Source of the DNA: Bacillota bacterium
GTDB lineage: Bacteria; Bacillota; Clostridia; Christensenellales; Aristaeellaceae
DNA: 17,062 nucleotides
Direction of reading: 5' to 3'
Assembly: GCA_023392515.1 (NCBI GenBank)
Contig: JAEVYX010000043.1
Span: forward strand, 1-17,062
Shown: one piece after another, positions 1 through 7,020 of the stretch
How the letters are laid out: each line of letters opens with the position of its first letter
Numbering within the stretch: position 1 is the first letter of the stretch
Notes under the pieces: generated by a model
Database searches by the model: none
The model's input: only the letters and a program-made list of their open reading frames with translations
What the model was told of the DNA's origin: nothing
Made by a program: the position numbers and the translations under genes

Positions 1-900
1 GCGTTTGACAACCGGCCGCTCTTGTTTGAGGAGTTTGAAAAGCGCATCCATCAGACGGTGTATGTGTCCGCCACCCCCGGCCCATATGAAATGGAGCGGG
101 CCGGCAACGTGGTGGAGCAGATCATAAGACCTACGGGGCTCATCGACCCGGAAATCATCATCCGGCCCGCCACCGGCCAGGTGGATAACCTGGTGGGTGA
201 AATTCACCAAGTGGTAGGCAAGGGCTTCCGGGTGCTGGTCACCACCCTTACCAAGCGCATGGCTGAAAGCCTGACGGCTTACTTGAAGGAACTGGATATC
301 CGGGTGCGTTACCTGCACAGCGATATCCTGACCATGGAGCGTATGGCCCTATTGCGGGACCTGCGCTTGGGCGAATATGACGTCCTGGTAGGCATCAACC
401 TTCTGCGCGAAGGCCTGGACCTTCCGGAGGTCGCCCTGGTTGCCATCCTGGATGCGGACAAAGAAGGTTTTCTTCGCAGCGAAACCTCCCTGGTGCAAAC
501 CATTGGCCGGGCGGCCCGGAACGTGGAAGGCCGCGTGATCATGTACGCTGACCAGCTGACCGACAGCATGCTCCGGGCTATTCAGGAAACTGACCGCCGC
601 CGATCGCTGCAAAAGGCCTATAATGAAGCCCACGGCATCACGCCCCAAAGTGTGCAGCATACGGTGCAGGCACTGCTGGAAATCACCCGGCAGGTGGAAA
701 GCCAGGATGCCAGTATACTGGACGAATCTGAAAAGCAGGCGCTGATCAGCCAAATCGAAGACCAGATGCTATCCGCCGCACAAAACCTGGATTTTGAAAA
801 GGCAGCCAAGCTCCGCGATCAGCTGTTTACCCTCCGGGGTCAGGCCATACAGAAAAATGACGAACAGCCCCGGCGCCGCAGACGCCCGAAAAGGGGATAA
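1..900 (+). CDS. uvrB: UvrABC system protein B (UvrB), C-terminal part, 5' truncated
   Basis: UvrB is the damage-verifying, helicase-fold subunit of nucleotide excision repair; it is loaded by UvrA and recruits UvrC. The reading frame is open from base 1, so the start lies outside the window and 299 residues are visible. The visible part begins in the conserved DNRPL.FEEFE stretch and continues with SATPGPYE (about 23-30), helicase motif V INLLREGLDLPE (132-143) and motif VI QTIGRAARN (166-174). The C-terminal UVR domain, which binds UvrC, is at about 249-279 (ISQIEDQML...FEKAAKLRDQ). A basic tail of repeated Arg ends the protein. The N-terminal Walker A half and beta-hairpin are off the window. 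A pair of perfect hairpins starts 5 bases after the stop and may end the transcript. Identification is secure. Confidence 0.97.
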   Translation, partial: AFDNRPLLFEEFEKRIHQTVYVSATPGPYEMERAGNVVEQIIRPTGLIDPEIIIRPATGQVDNLVGEIHQVVGKGFRVLVTTLTKRMAESLTAYLKELDIRVRYLHSDILTMERMALLRDLRLGEYDVLVGINLLREGLDLPEVALVAILDADKEGFLRSETSLVQTIGRAARNVEGRVIMYADQLTDSMLRAIQETDRRRSLQKAYNEAHGITPQSVQHTVQALLEITRQVESQDASILDESEKQALISQIEDQMLSAAQNLDFEKAAKLRDQLFTLRGQAIQKNDEQPRRRRRPKRG

Positions 901-905
901 CAAAA

Positions 906-959
906 GGTTCAGGGGCATCGCCCCTGAACCCTGCCAAAGGGGATCATCCCCCTTTGGCA
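906..959. repeat. Tandem pair of perfect hairpins after uvrB
   Basis: Two inverted repeats lie one base apart. The first has 11-bp perfect arms (906-916 and 920-930, GGTTCAGGGGC) around a 3-base loop. The second has 11-bp perfect arms (932-942 and 949-959, TGCCAAAGGGG) around a 6-base loop and is followed by TCTTTT at 960-965. On the + strand the second hairpin plus T-run could act as a terminator for uvrB. The minus-strand gene ending at 987 also converges here. The double structure is more elaborate than a plain terminator and resembles dispersed intergenic hairpin repeats of Clostridia, though I see no second copy in this window. Confidence 0.75.
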
Positions 960-986
960 TCTTTTATAACTGCCCGCTCCCTGGGA

Positions 987-1184
987 TTACCTGATTCGAT
1001 CCGCTTCTACGGCCGACAGCGACGTAACAAGAGGCTTTCCGTCCTTATCCAGCAGCACTGTCATGCCACCGGCATAGCCTGATTGGTGAAACAGGTAATT
1101 GACGCCTGTCTCCCTGTCCACCCATATCTCCGTAGCATTTAACGAGCCCTGGGAAAACACCTTAATAAACCTCTTATCCCACAT
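987..1184 (-). CDS. DUF6440 family small protein
   Basis: A 65-residue protein beginning MWDKRFIKV. It shows the pattern I associate with DUF6440: a charged start, then an IWVDRETGVNYLFH segment, a G.AGGMTVLLD segment and a KPLVT tail. Its function is unknown. It is short, has no signal peptide or membrane segment, and looks like a compact beta-rich fold. I chose the ATG at 1184 because AAGGAG (minus strand, 1195-1200) sits 10 bases upstream. A GTG three codons earlier (1193) would leave only one base to that ribosome site. A TATACT-like -10 lies upstream near 1256-1261 but without a convincing -35. The gene stands alone, between the uvrB hairpins and a divergent membrane protein gene. Confidence 0.8.
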   Translation of the reverse strand: MWDKRFIKVFSQGSLNATEIWVDRETGVNYLFHQSGYAGGMTVLLDKDGKPLVTSLSAVEADRIR

Positions 1185-1448
1185 AACAAGCACACTCCTT
1201 TACAAAGCGTCAGCCCACGGGCCAAACACAACATGGGCTTTCCCTTCTCAAGCAAGAGTATACCATAAACCCAACAGCCAGAGGGATTTCCTGTTCCAAT
1301 TGTCAGCACCCCATTACGAAAACCTCCGTCCGGCTGACAGGGGCCATATTCCGCTGCCAAAAAGCACAACGCCTGATTTTTAAAGGACTTGGAACCCCTG
1401 ATGGATGGCAAAATGCGGTACCGGGCATGATATTTTTGAGGTGGGTTC

Positions 1449-2132
1449 ATGCCCTTTTTGGTATTTGCCTGGTGGGCGGTGCCGGTATTGGCAGCAGCGC
1501 GCCGCATCCGGTTTTGGTATCGCGTAGGTCAGCATCATTATGCCAAGCGGCTGCTGCGCTCGGCTTCCATATTTGTGTCAGCCGTCATTGTGCTGTGCAT
1601 GAGCACGCAAATCTATCTGGTCTGGAAAATGGGGCTGGCCGGGCCTGGAACGGTGCTGCCTTTGCATCTGTGCAGCTTTGTCGGGGTATTGACTCCCTTT
1701 ATGCTGTTGACAGGCTCCAAAGGCCTTTTTGAGTTTTGTCTGTTTCTTGGGGTGCCGGGAGCCGTAATGGCATTGCTCTTCCCCGCCGTATTGCCAAGCC
1801 CTTGGCCGCTTTTCATGGAAGGGGCGTTTTTCAGCCTCCATTCCTTGTTGGTTCTGGCTCCCTTTTTACGCATGGCAGATGGAACAAGACCCGGCCCCAG
1901 GGCATTGGGGCGGGTCTTTTTATGGGCCAACCTGTTCGTGCTCCTGGTGTCTGCCGTCAACAGCGCCTGGGGAACAAATTATCTGTTTTTGCGAACAGCT
2001 CCGGCCGGTACGCCCCTTGTCTTTTTACAAGGGCTGGGCCAAGCAGCCTATGTGGCAGCCCTGGAAGCCATGGCGCTCCTTTTTTTAAAGGTTGAAAGCA
2101 TCCTGGTACGGCGCCTTATTCCCAAGGGCTGA
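1449..2132 (+). CDS. TIGR02206 / YwaF family integral membrane protein
   Basis: A 227-residue, very hydrophobic protein with about six membrane segments. The LPLHLCSFVGVLTPFMLLTG stretch (about 70-89), followed by a segment ending GVPGAVMALLFP, is the hallmark of the TIGR02206 (YwaF/TMEM164-like) family. A conserved FMEGAFFSLHS segment (about 124-134) and a WGTNYLFL segment (about 173-180) also fit. Function in bacteria is not established; related eukaryotic TMEM164 has been linked to acyl transfer. The start is bounded by an in-frame stop at 1437-1439, and AGGTGG lies 4 bases before the ATG, slightly close. The N-terminus seems short compared with family members that have an extra first helix. 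The 3' end overlaps the end of the opposite-strand ttcA-like gene by 48 bases. Confidence 0.85.
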   Translation: MPFLVFAWWAVPVLAAARRIRFWYRVGQHHYAKRLLRSASIFVSAVIVLCMSTQIYLVWKMGLAGPGTVLPLHLCSFVGVLTPFMLLTGSKGLFEFCLFLGVPGAVMALLFPAVLPSPWPLFMEGAFFSLHSLLVLAPFLRMADGTRPGPRALGRVFLWANLFVLLVSAVNSAWGTNYLFLRTAPAGTPLVFLQGLGQAAYVAALEAMALLFLKVESILVRRLIPKG

Positions 2133-2861
2133 TTCCTGCACCGGCTTGGGCTTATTCCACAGCCCATACTGAGCCTCGTTTTGAAGCGCGCTGAGCATCA
2201 GCTCCGGTGCGTTTGGATATTTTTTCGAAAGGGCAAGCAAAAGTTCTTTCATTTCCTGCCTGCGCGTATTCCCGTTGGCCGGACAGGGGCTTTTCACCAC
2301 CGGCAAAGAAAGCGCCTTTGCCATACGGATAACATGCTTCTCCGGCAAATAAATCATTGGCCTTATCACTGTCAGGTCCGTCCGGCTCAAATAGGTCACA
2401 GGATGAAAGGTGTGAATGCGCCCCTCAAAAAGCAAGCTCATCATCAGTGTTTCCAGCGCATCGTCCCTGTGGTGGGCCAGAGCCAGTTTATTGCACCCAT
2501 GTTCTTTGGCCAGGTCGTTTAAGATGCCTCTGCGCATTTTGGCGCACAGCGCGCAGGGATTTTTCTCCTTGCGCACGTCAAAGAGGATGTGTCCGATATC
2601 TGTCTCCCGAACCGTATAAGGGATCTCCAGTTTTTCGCATAAGGCTCTGACGCCGGTCAAGTCAAAAGGCTCCAGGCCCAAGGTCATGGTAAAGGCATGG
2701 AGTGTATAATTCGTGTGGCTGAACTTGCGATACAGCCACAGCGCGTATAATAAAAGCAGGCTGTCCTTGCCCCCGGATACCCCTACGGCAATACTGTCCC
2801 CATTTTGTATCATTTGAAAATCCTGATCCGCCCGGCGAATGCAGCCCAGGGTTGTCTTCAT
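2085..2861 (-). CDS. TtcA-like PP-loop ATPase, tRNA 2-thiocytidine biosynthesis
   Basis: A 258-residue member of the TtcA/TilS PP-loop family. Such enzymes adenylate a tRNA base and replace oxygen with sulfur; TtcA makes 2-thiocytidine at position 32. The PP-loop SGGKDS is at 29-34, the family motif AHHRDD at 129-134, the Cys pair CALC at 103-106, and a late SPCPANGNTRRQ segment with Cys193. Three cysteines (103, 106, 193) fit the Fe-S cluster ligands of TtcA-type enzymes. The true start is the ATG at 2861 with GGGGA shortly upstream; a longer frame to 2924 would run through the promoter. A TTGCAG-17-TATAAT promoter lies just upstream. It is divergent from the metK leader and overlaps the YwaF-family gene at its end. 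The exact substrate base is inferred. Confidence 0.88.
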   Translation of the reverse strand: MKTTLGCIRRADQDFQMIQNGDSIAVGVSGGKDSLLLLYALWLYRKFSHTNYTLHAFTMTLGLEPFDLTGVRALCEKLEIPYTVRETDIGHILFDVRKEKNPCALCAKMRRGILNDLAKEHGCNKLALAHHRDDALETLMMSLLFEGRIHTFHPVTYLSRTDLTVIRPMIYLPEKHVIRMAKALSLPVVKSPCPANGNTRRQEMKELLLALSKKYPNAPELMLSALQNEAQYGLWNKPKPVQESALGNKAPYQDAFNL

Positions 2862-2895
2862 CGTCTTCCCCGTTTCTATATAGAGATATGTGGGT

Positions 2896-2924
2896 ATTAT
2901 AACAGCGCAGCAATACACCTGCAA
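2896..2924 (-). promoter_or_regulatory. Promoter of the ttcA-like gene
   Basis: On the minus strand a -10 box TATAAT (2896-2901) is separated by exactly 17 bases from TTGCAG (2919-2924), a 3/6 match to the -35 consensus. It sits 34 bases before the chosen start codon, which also argues against the longer upstream start. Confidence 0.6.
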
Positions 2925-2979
2925 GAAAGGGATATTTCTTCCATGAAAACAAGGAATATGTGCCCCGATTCTTCCATAA

Positions 2980-3008
2980 TTGACAACTGCCGTCCACTAT
3001 GGTATGAT
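2980..3008 (+). promoter_or_regulatory. Sigma-A promoter of the metK leader
   Basis: Perfect -35 TTGACA (2980-2985), 17-base spacer, -10 TATGAT (3003-3008). Transcription would start near 3015, just ahead of the SAM-I aptamer. Confidence 0.88.
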
Positions 3009-3029
3009 ACAGGAGCAAAAATCAAATAA

Positions 3030-3144
3030 CCTTATCCAGAGTGGTGGAGGGATGGGCCCGATGAAACCCGGCAACCGGCCAGCATGGCTTGGTGCTAAAT
3101 CCCACAACGCGGCACACCGTATTAGGTTGCGTTGGCAGATAAGG
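3030..3144 (+). promoter_or_regulatory. SAM-I (S-box) riboswitch aptamer
   Basis: The S-box core is clear: CCTTATC (3030-3036), then CAGAGTGGTGGAGGGA, GGCCC, TGAAACCCGGCAACC and TGGTGCTAAATCC, closed by GATAAGG (3138-3144), which pairs with the first strand to form P1. SAM-I aptamers bind S-adenosylmethionine and promote termination. The gene downstream is metK, the SAM synthase, so this is feedback control. A candidate antiterminator pairing is TTGGCA (3132-3137) with TGCCAA (3176-3181). It would use P1-side sequence and break the terminator stem. Confidence 0.96.
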
Positions 3145-3164
3145 AAGATCATGCCTGATCAACT

Positions 3165-3199
3165 ACACCTGCTTGTGCCAAGCGGGTGTTTTCTTTGTT
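3165..3199 (+). terminator. Rho-independent terminator of the SAM riboswitch
   Basis: An 11-bp stem (3165-3175 with 3179-3189; ACACCTGCTTG against CAAGCGGGTGT, one G-T pair) with a 3-base loop, followed by TTTTCTTTGTTTT. It is the expression platform: it forms when SAM holds P1 closed, stopping transcription before metK. Confidence 0.9.
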
Positions 3200-3228
3200 T
3201 TGCGGAATCTATCGAAAAGGAGACTTGA

Positions 3229-4422
3229 ATGATGCGCCATTTGTTCACATCCGAATCCGTTACCGAGGGCCATCCAGATAAAATGTGTGACCAGATTTCC
3301 GATGCGGTGCTGGACGCCATTCTGGAAAAGGACCCCATGGCCCGGGTTGCTTGCGAAACCTGCGCCACCACCGGCATGGTGATGGTGATGGGAGAAATCA
3401 CCACAAACACCTACGTTTCCATTGACGATATTGCCAGAAAGGTCATTCTGGATATCGGCTATCAAAGCTCCGATCTATGCTTTGACGGTAAAAGCTGTGC
3501 GGTTCTGACAGCCGTTCACGAGCAGTCCCCCGACATTGCCATGGGCGTGGATAATGCGCTGGAAACCAGGGATGGGGCCGAAGGGAAGGACACTGGTGCC
3601 GGGGATCAGGGGATGATGTTTGGCTTCGCCTGCGACGAAACACCCGAGCTCATGCCCATGCCCATTGCGCTTGCCCACCGGCTCACCAGGCGTATGGCCC
3701 TTTTGCGCAAAAACGGCACCCTGCCCTGGATGCGTCCCGACGGGAAGGCGCAGGTGACCGTGGCCTATGAGGAAAACCGCCCCGTTCATGTGGATGCGGT
3801 GGTCATTTCCACCCAGCACAGCCCGGACATCAGCCTGGAGGAAATTCGGGCACAGGTTATCAGCCAGATTATCAAAGCAGAAATACCGGCAGACTTACTC
3901 AGCGATACGACCAAAATCTACGTCAACCCCACAGGCCGGTTTGTATTAGGCGGGCCCGCAGGGGACAGCGGGCTGACCGGGCGCAAGATCATTGTGGATA
4001 CATACGGCGGCTATGCACGCCATGGCGGCGGTGCCTTCAGCGGCAAGGATCCCACCAAGGTAGACCGTTCCGCAGCCTATGCCTGCCGCCACGCCGCCAA
4101 GAACATTGTTGCTGCGGGGCTTGCCCGGCAGTGCGAAATTGAGGTGGCTTATGCCATCGGCGTAGCCCGGCCCGTCAGCCTGTTTGTGGATACAAAGGGC
4201 ACCGGCATCATGCCGGATGAGGACCTTTCCCGCATCGTGGAAAAGCTGTTTGACTTCCGCCCCGCAGTCATCATTCAGCGGCTGAAGCTGCGCCGGCCCA
4301 TCTATCGCGCCACCGCAGCCTATGGGCATTTCGGCCGGGCGGATATTGACGCGCCCTGGGAATTGCTGGACATGGTGGACGAATTGCAGCAGGCAGTTGC
4401 ATCCTATCAGGAGAAGGCATAA
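3229..4422 (+). CDS. metK: S-adenosylmethionine synthase (methionine adenosyltransferase)
   Basis: MetK makes S-adenosylmethionine from methionine and ATP. The 397-residue length is normal for the family. Signature elements are in place: TEGHPDK near the N-terminus (12-18, with the catalytic His15), GAGDQG (123-128), the methionine and phosphate loop DSGLTGRK (246-253) and GGGAFSGKDPTKVDRSA (266-282). It is a soluble, cytoplasmic enzyme that works as a tetramer in known cases. AAGGAG lies 6 bases before the ATG at 3229; the next codon is also ATG (3232), so the start may be one codon later. Expression is controlled by the SAM-I riboswitch directly upstream. No terminator is visible in the 21 bases before the converging helicase gene. 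Confidence 0.98.
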   Translation: MMRHLFTSESVTEGHPDKMCDQISDAVLDAILEKDPMARVACETCATTGMVMVMGEITTNTYVSIDDIARKVILDIGYQSSDLCFDGKSCAVLTAVHEQSPDIAMGVDNALETRDGAEGKDTGAGDQGMMFGFACDETPELMPMPIALAHRLTRRMALLRKNGTLPWMRPDGKAQVTVAYEENRPVHVDAVVISTQHSPDISLEEIRAQVISQIIKAEIPADLLSDTTKIYVNPTGRFVLGGPAGDSGLTGRKIIVDTYGGYARHGGGAFSGKDPTKVDRSAAYACRHAAKNIVAAGLARQCEIEVAYAIGVARPVSLFVDTKGTGIMPDEDLSRIVEKLFDFRPAVIIQRLKLRRPIYRATAAYGHFGRADIDAPWELLDMVDELQQAVASYQEKA

Positions 4423-4443
4423 GTATTCCTTGCCCGTTACCCA

Positions 4444-6810
4444 TTAATCCGGCAGTACATCGCCCCATCCATCCCCTTGCATTTCGCAGCGGGGTGGGTC
4501 GGGCGATTTTTGTCTTTTCCAGAAATCCTCCGGGGATTCCCGGCTCCACTGCCAATGGGGCGGACACAGCGCTTCATAGTCCTTTTGAAAATACCTTTGG
4601 TCGATGAGCAGCACCACGCCCCGGTCCTCCGCCGTTCGAATCACCCGGCCCGCAGCCTGCAGCACCTTGTGCATGCCGGGGTATTGATAGGCGTAGGCAA
4701 AGCCATCCCCCAGCTTTTTTTGATAGTAGCCGCGCAGAACCTCCTGTTCCAGGCATACCATGGGCAGTCCTACGCCCACCACCATAACCCCCAGGAGCCT
4801 CGTCCCCGGCAGATCAATGCCCTCGGCAAAGATGCCCCCCAGCACCGCCATGCCCAATAGAGGCGTATCATCAGCGGTAAAGCGGGCCAAGAACGCGTCC
4901 CTGTCCTCCTGGGCCATGTTTCCATCCTGAATAAGAAGGGGAAGCGCAGCCTCCCGCTCCTCCAGCTTTCTTGTGACCAGCCGCAGATATGCATAGCTGG
5001 GGAAGAAAGCAAAGTACTTGCCGGGCCGGGCCTTGAACACCGACAAAATGGCATCCGCCACCTGGTCTGCGGTCTCCTCCCGCAGCCGGTACCGAGTGTT
5101 GATGGATTTGCGCAGCACCAATAGATGCTCCTTTGGAAAAGGCGACGGCAGGGCATAACAACCATCCTCCTCCCCGCCGCCAAGCAGTTTTCGCATAGCG
5201 TGAAGGGGTGACAGCGTAGCCGAAAAGCACACCGTACCGGACAATTTCCGAGTCACCTTTTCAAGATGCTCCGCCACTGACAGGCAAAAAAGCTTCATAT
5301 GCCGCTCTTTGCCCCTACGGTAGCACAGAAGTGCATAGCCGCCCTGGTCCTGCCCTGTAGCGAAAACAAACCCCGCCGCCTGGCTGTACACGTCCGAAAG
5401 CGCGCTCCCGGCTTCGCCCGGCAGCGCAAGGGCAAAGGCTCCCGCAGCCTCCTCCATCAGCGTATTCATGGCGGACGAAAGCCCCTCCGGCAGGCCCTCC
5501 AATACCATTTCCGCTTCCCCCTCCGGCATCTCAATCCCACGAAGGGTTTTTATAGCTGCCGTCAAGGCATGATAAAGCGGATTTTTGCGCCCTACGGCCT
5601 TTGAAAGTGTCTTTCGGTAGCCGGCTAAAAACGATCCGTCCGCCTCCCCGGACAGCATGGAACGGACACGGCCGGTCAGGTTGTGCGCCTCGTCTATGAG
5701 AAGGGTAAGGTTTGTTCTGTGATCGAATATCCGCTTCAGGTGGGCGGATGGATCAAAGGCATAATTGTAATCGCAGATCACCACATCGGCAATCTCACTC
5801 AGGGACAGCGCAAATTCAAAGGGGCATAGGTAATGCTTGTCCGCCACTACCGAAACCATCTGCTCATTCCAGTCCGTAACTGCCATCATTTCTTCCAGCG
5901 CTTCCGGCAGCCTTAAAAAGTGTCCCTTGGCCCGGGGGCACTCTTCCGGATTGCAGCGGGTATGAACCGGAGCCGGGCATTGCCTTTCCTTGGCTGTCAA
6001 GGTCAAAGACCATGCATGCAGCCCTCGCTCCCGCATTTGGGAAAGAGCGATGAGCGCCCCTTGCCTTGCGGTAGTCCTGGCGGTAAGAAAAAAGATTTGC
6101 CCGGTAAGCCCTTTCCCCAAGGCCTTCAGCGCCGGAAAAAGCACCGCGACGGATTTTCCGGTCCCCGTGGGCATGCTGGCAAACAGCCGCTTCTTTTGCC
6201 GGATGGCAGTAAACACCTGCACCGCCATTTCCCTTTGCCCCTTGCGGTAATTGGGGTAGGGAAAGGAAAGGGCATCCAGGCTTTCATCCCGCAGCGCTCG
6301 GTGCTGCCGCTGGGTGGATTCCCATAAAGCATAAGCCTTCAAGAGACCATCAAATTCCAGGAAAAGAGCTTCCCGGGAAAGGGTCTCCTCAAAAACCGCC
6401 CGCTCTTCCCCGTTTGCGTGAACATACGCCACACGGATACAAGCGCTTTCAATTTCCTTCTCTTCACATACCATATAGCCATAGCATACAGCCTGGGCCC
6501 GATGAGCGGGATAGGCTTCCCTGGGCGGATCGCTGCGCCGGGCCAAAAGCTTGATTTCTTCAATGATGGGGCAAGGGCCATCCCAGTAAGCGTCCATCCG
6601 ACCGGTCAGCAAAAAGGGCACGCCTTCTGCTTCAGCTTCCAAGCGCAGCGGCGCTTCAATCTGCCAGCCCTCATCCTTTTCTCCCTGCCTTGCCTTATGG
6701 CCCCGCATACCCTCCATCATGTCCTGTACATTCCCGCTTGGCTGAATATCCTCCCCATGGATGGAGAATTCCACCAGTTGACGGACCGACAGGCGCACAA
6801 CCTCCTCCAT
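4444..6810 (-). CDS. PD-(D/E)XK nuclease domain fused to XPD/DinG-type Fe-S DNA helicase
   Basis: A 788-residue two-part protein. The first ~170 residues fit a Cas4/RecB-like PD-(D/E)XK nuclease: GRMDAYW (Asp73) followed by IIEEIKL (Glu85-x-Lys87). The rest is an SF2 helicase of the XPD/Rad3/DinG group. It has Walker A MPTGTGKS (213-220), four cysteines (278, 286, 291, 329) placed like the XPD 4Fe-4S cluster, CDYNYAFDP, DEAH (373-376), and motif VI QAAGRVIRT (718-726). XPD-type helicases unwind DNA 5' to 3' in repair or recombination. The start at 6810 has AGGAGG 5 bases upstream; a longer ATG ten codons earlier has no ribosome site and lies close to the promoter. The domain combination occurs in Clostridia but its role is unproven. 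The gene is monocistronic and converges on metK. Confidence 0.88.
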   Translation of the reverse strand: MEEVVRLSVRQLVEFSIHGEDIQPSGNVQDMMEGMRGHKARQGEKDEGWQIEAPLRLEAEAEGVPFLLTGRMDAYWDGPCPIIEEIKLLARRSDPPREAYPAHRAQAVCYGYMVCEEKEIESACIRVAYVHANGEERAVFEETLSREALFLEFDGLLKAYALWESTQRQHRALRDESLDALSFPYPNYRKGQREMAVQVFTAIRQKKRLFASMPTGTGKSVAVLFPALKALGKGLTGQIFFLTARTTARQGALIALSQMRERGLHAWSLTLTAKERQCPAPVHTRCNPEECPRAKGHFLRLPEALEEMMAVTDWNEQMVSVVADKHYLCPFEFALSLSEIADVVICDYNYAFDPSAHLKRIFDHRTNLTLLIDEAHNLTGRVRSMLSGEADGSFLAGYRKTLSKAVGRKNPLYHALTAAIKTLRGIEMPEGEAEMVLEGLPEGLSSAMNTLMEEAAGAFALALPGEAGSALSDVYSQAAGFVFATGQDQGGYALLCYRRGKERHMKLFCLSVAEHLEKVTRKLSGTVCFSATLSPLHAMRKLLGGGEEDGCYALPSPFPKEHLLVLRKSINTRYRLREETADQVADAILSVFKARPGKYFAFFPSYAYLRLVTRKLEEREAALPLLIQDGNMAQEDRDAFLARFTADDTPLLGMAVLGGIFAEGIDLPGTRLLGVMVVGVGLPMVCLEQEVLRGYYQKKLGDGFAYAYQYPGMHKVLQAAGRVIRTAEDRGVVLLIDQRYFQKDYEALCPPHWQWSRESPEDFWKRQKSPDPPRCEMQGDGWGDVLPD

Positions 6811-6838
6811 GGACACCTCCTGGCGAATGTTTGTTTCC

Positions 6839-6867
6839 ATTATGGCACAAGAAACAGCCCTTTACAA
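6839..6867 (-). promoter_or_regulatory. Promoter of the nuclease-helicase gene
   Basis: Minus strand: TTGTAA (6862-6867, 4/6) with a 17-base spacer to CATAAT (6839-6844, 5/6). The predicted transcript starts just before the AGGAGG at 6816-6821, which supports the start codon at 6810. Confidence 0.55.
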
Positions 6868-6945
6868 GGGAACAATCACCCCATTTTTTGTATGTTAAGC
6901 TAACGTGCAGCAATTGCTTGTCAAAAAATTTTCAAAGAACCATGC

Positions 6946-6983
6946 CATTTCCCACGGCACCAGGTTGCCGTCGGTGGGAAATG
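6946..6983. promoter_or_regulatory. Operator-like inverted repeat at the grpB-family promoter
   Basis: Perfect 10-bp arms CATTTCCCAC (6946-6955) and GTGGGAAATG (6974-6983), with an inner GGCA/TGCC pair (6956-6959, 6966-6969). The right arm lies between the -35 and -10 boxes, and the left arm is upstream of the -35. It lies upstream of the predicted transcription start, so it is more likely a protein-binding site than a leader hairpin. Confidence 0.6.
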
Positions 6984-6993
6984 CTGGTATACT
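6965..6993 (+). promoter_or_regulatory. Promoter of the GrpB-family gene
   Basis: TTGCCG (6965-6970, 4/6) with a 17-base spacer to TATACT (6988-6993, 5/6), 27 bases before the start codon. It is embedded in an inverted repeat. Confidence 0.65.
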
Positions 6994-7020
6994 TATTGTG
7001 AATTATTATGGAGGTATTGC

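Noticed and set aside
1427..1732. Frameshift in the YwaF-family gene, with its first helix in the overlapping frame from 1427
   Set aside because: The frame at 1427 soon becomes Ser/Arg/His-rich and unlike a membrane protein, and the 1449 frame has its own ribosome site; a short N-terminus is the simpler view.
5299..6327. Long + strand open frames inside the nuclease-helicase gene
   Set aside because: They are antisense shadows with no ribosome sites and Pro/Arg/Gly-rich low-likelihood products; the minus-strand gene has clear helicase motifs throughout.
6811..6840. Start of the nuclease-helicase ten codons earlier, at the ATG ending at 6840
   Set aside because: No ribosome binding site precedes it and the predicted -10 box overlaps it; AGGAGG is ideally placed for the ATG at 6810.
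6919..6924. A perfect TTGACA on the minus strand upstream of the nuclease-helicase
   Set aside because: No acceptable -10 box occurs 16-18 bases downstream; the TTGTAA/CATAAT pair closer to the gene fits better.
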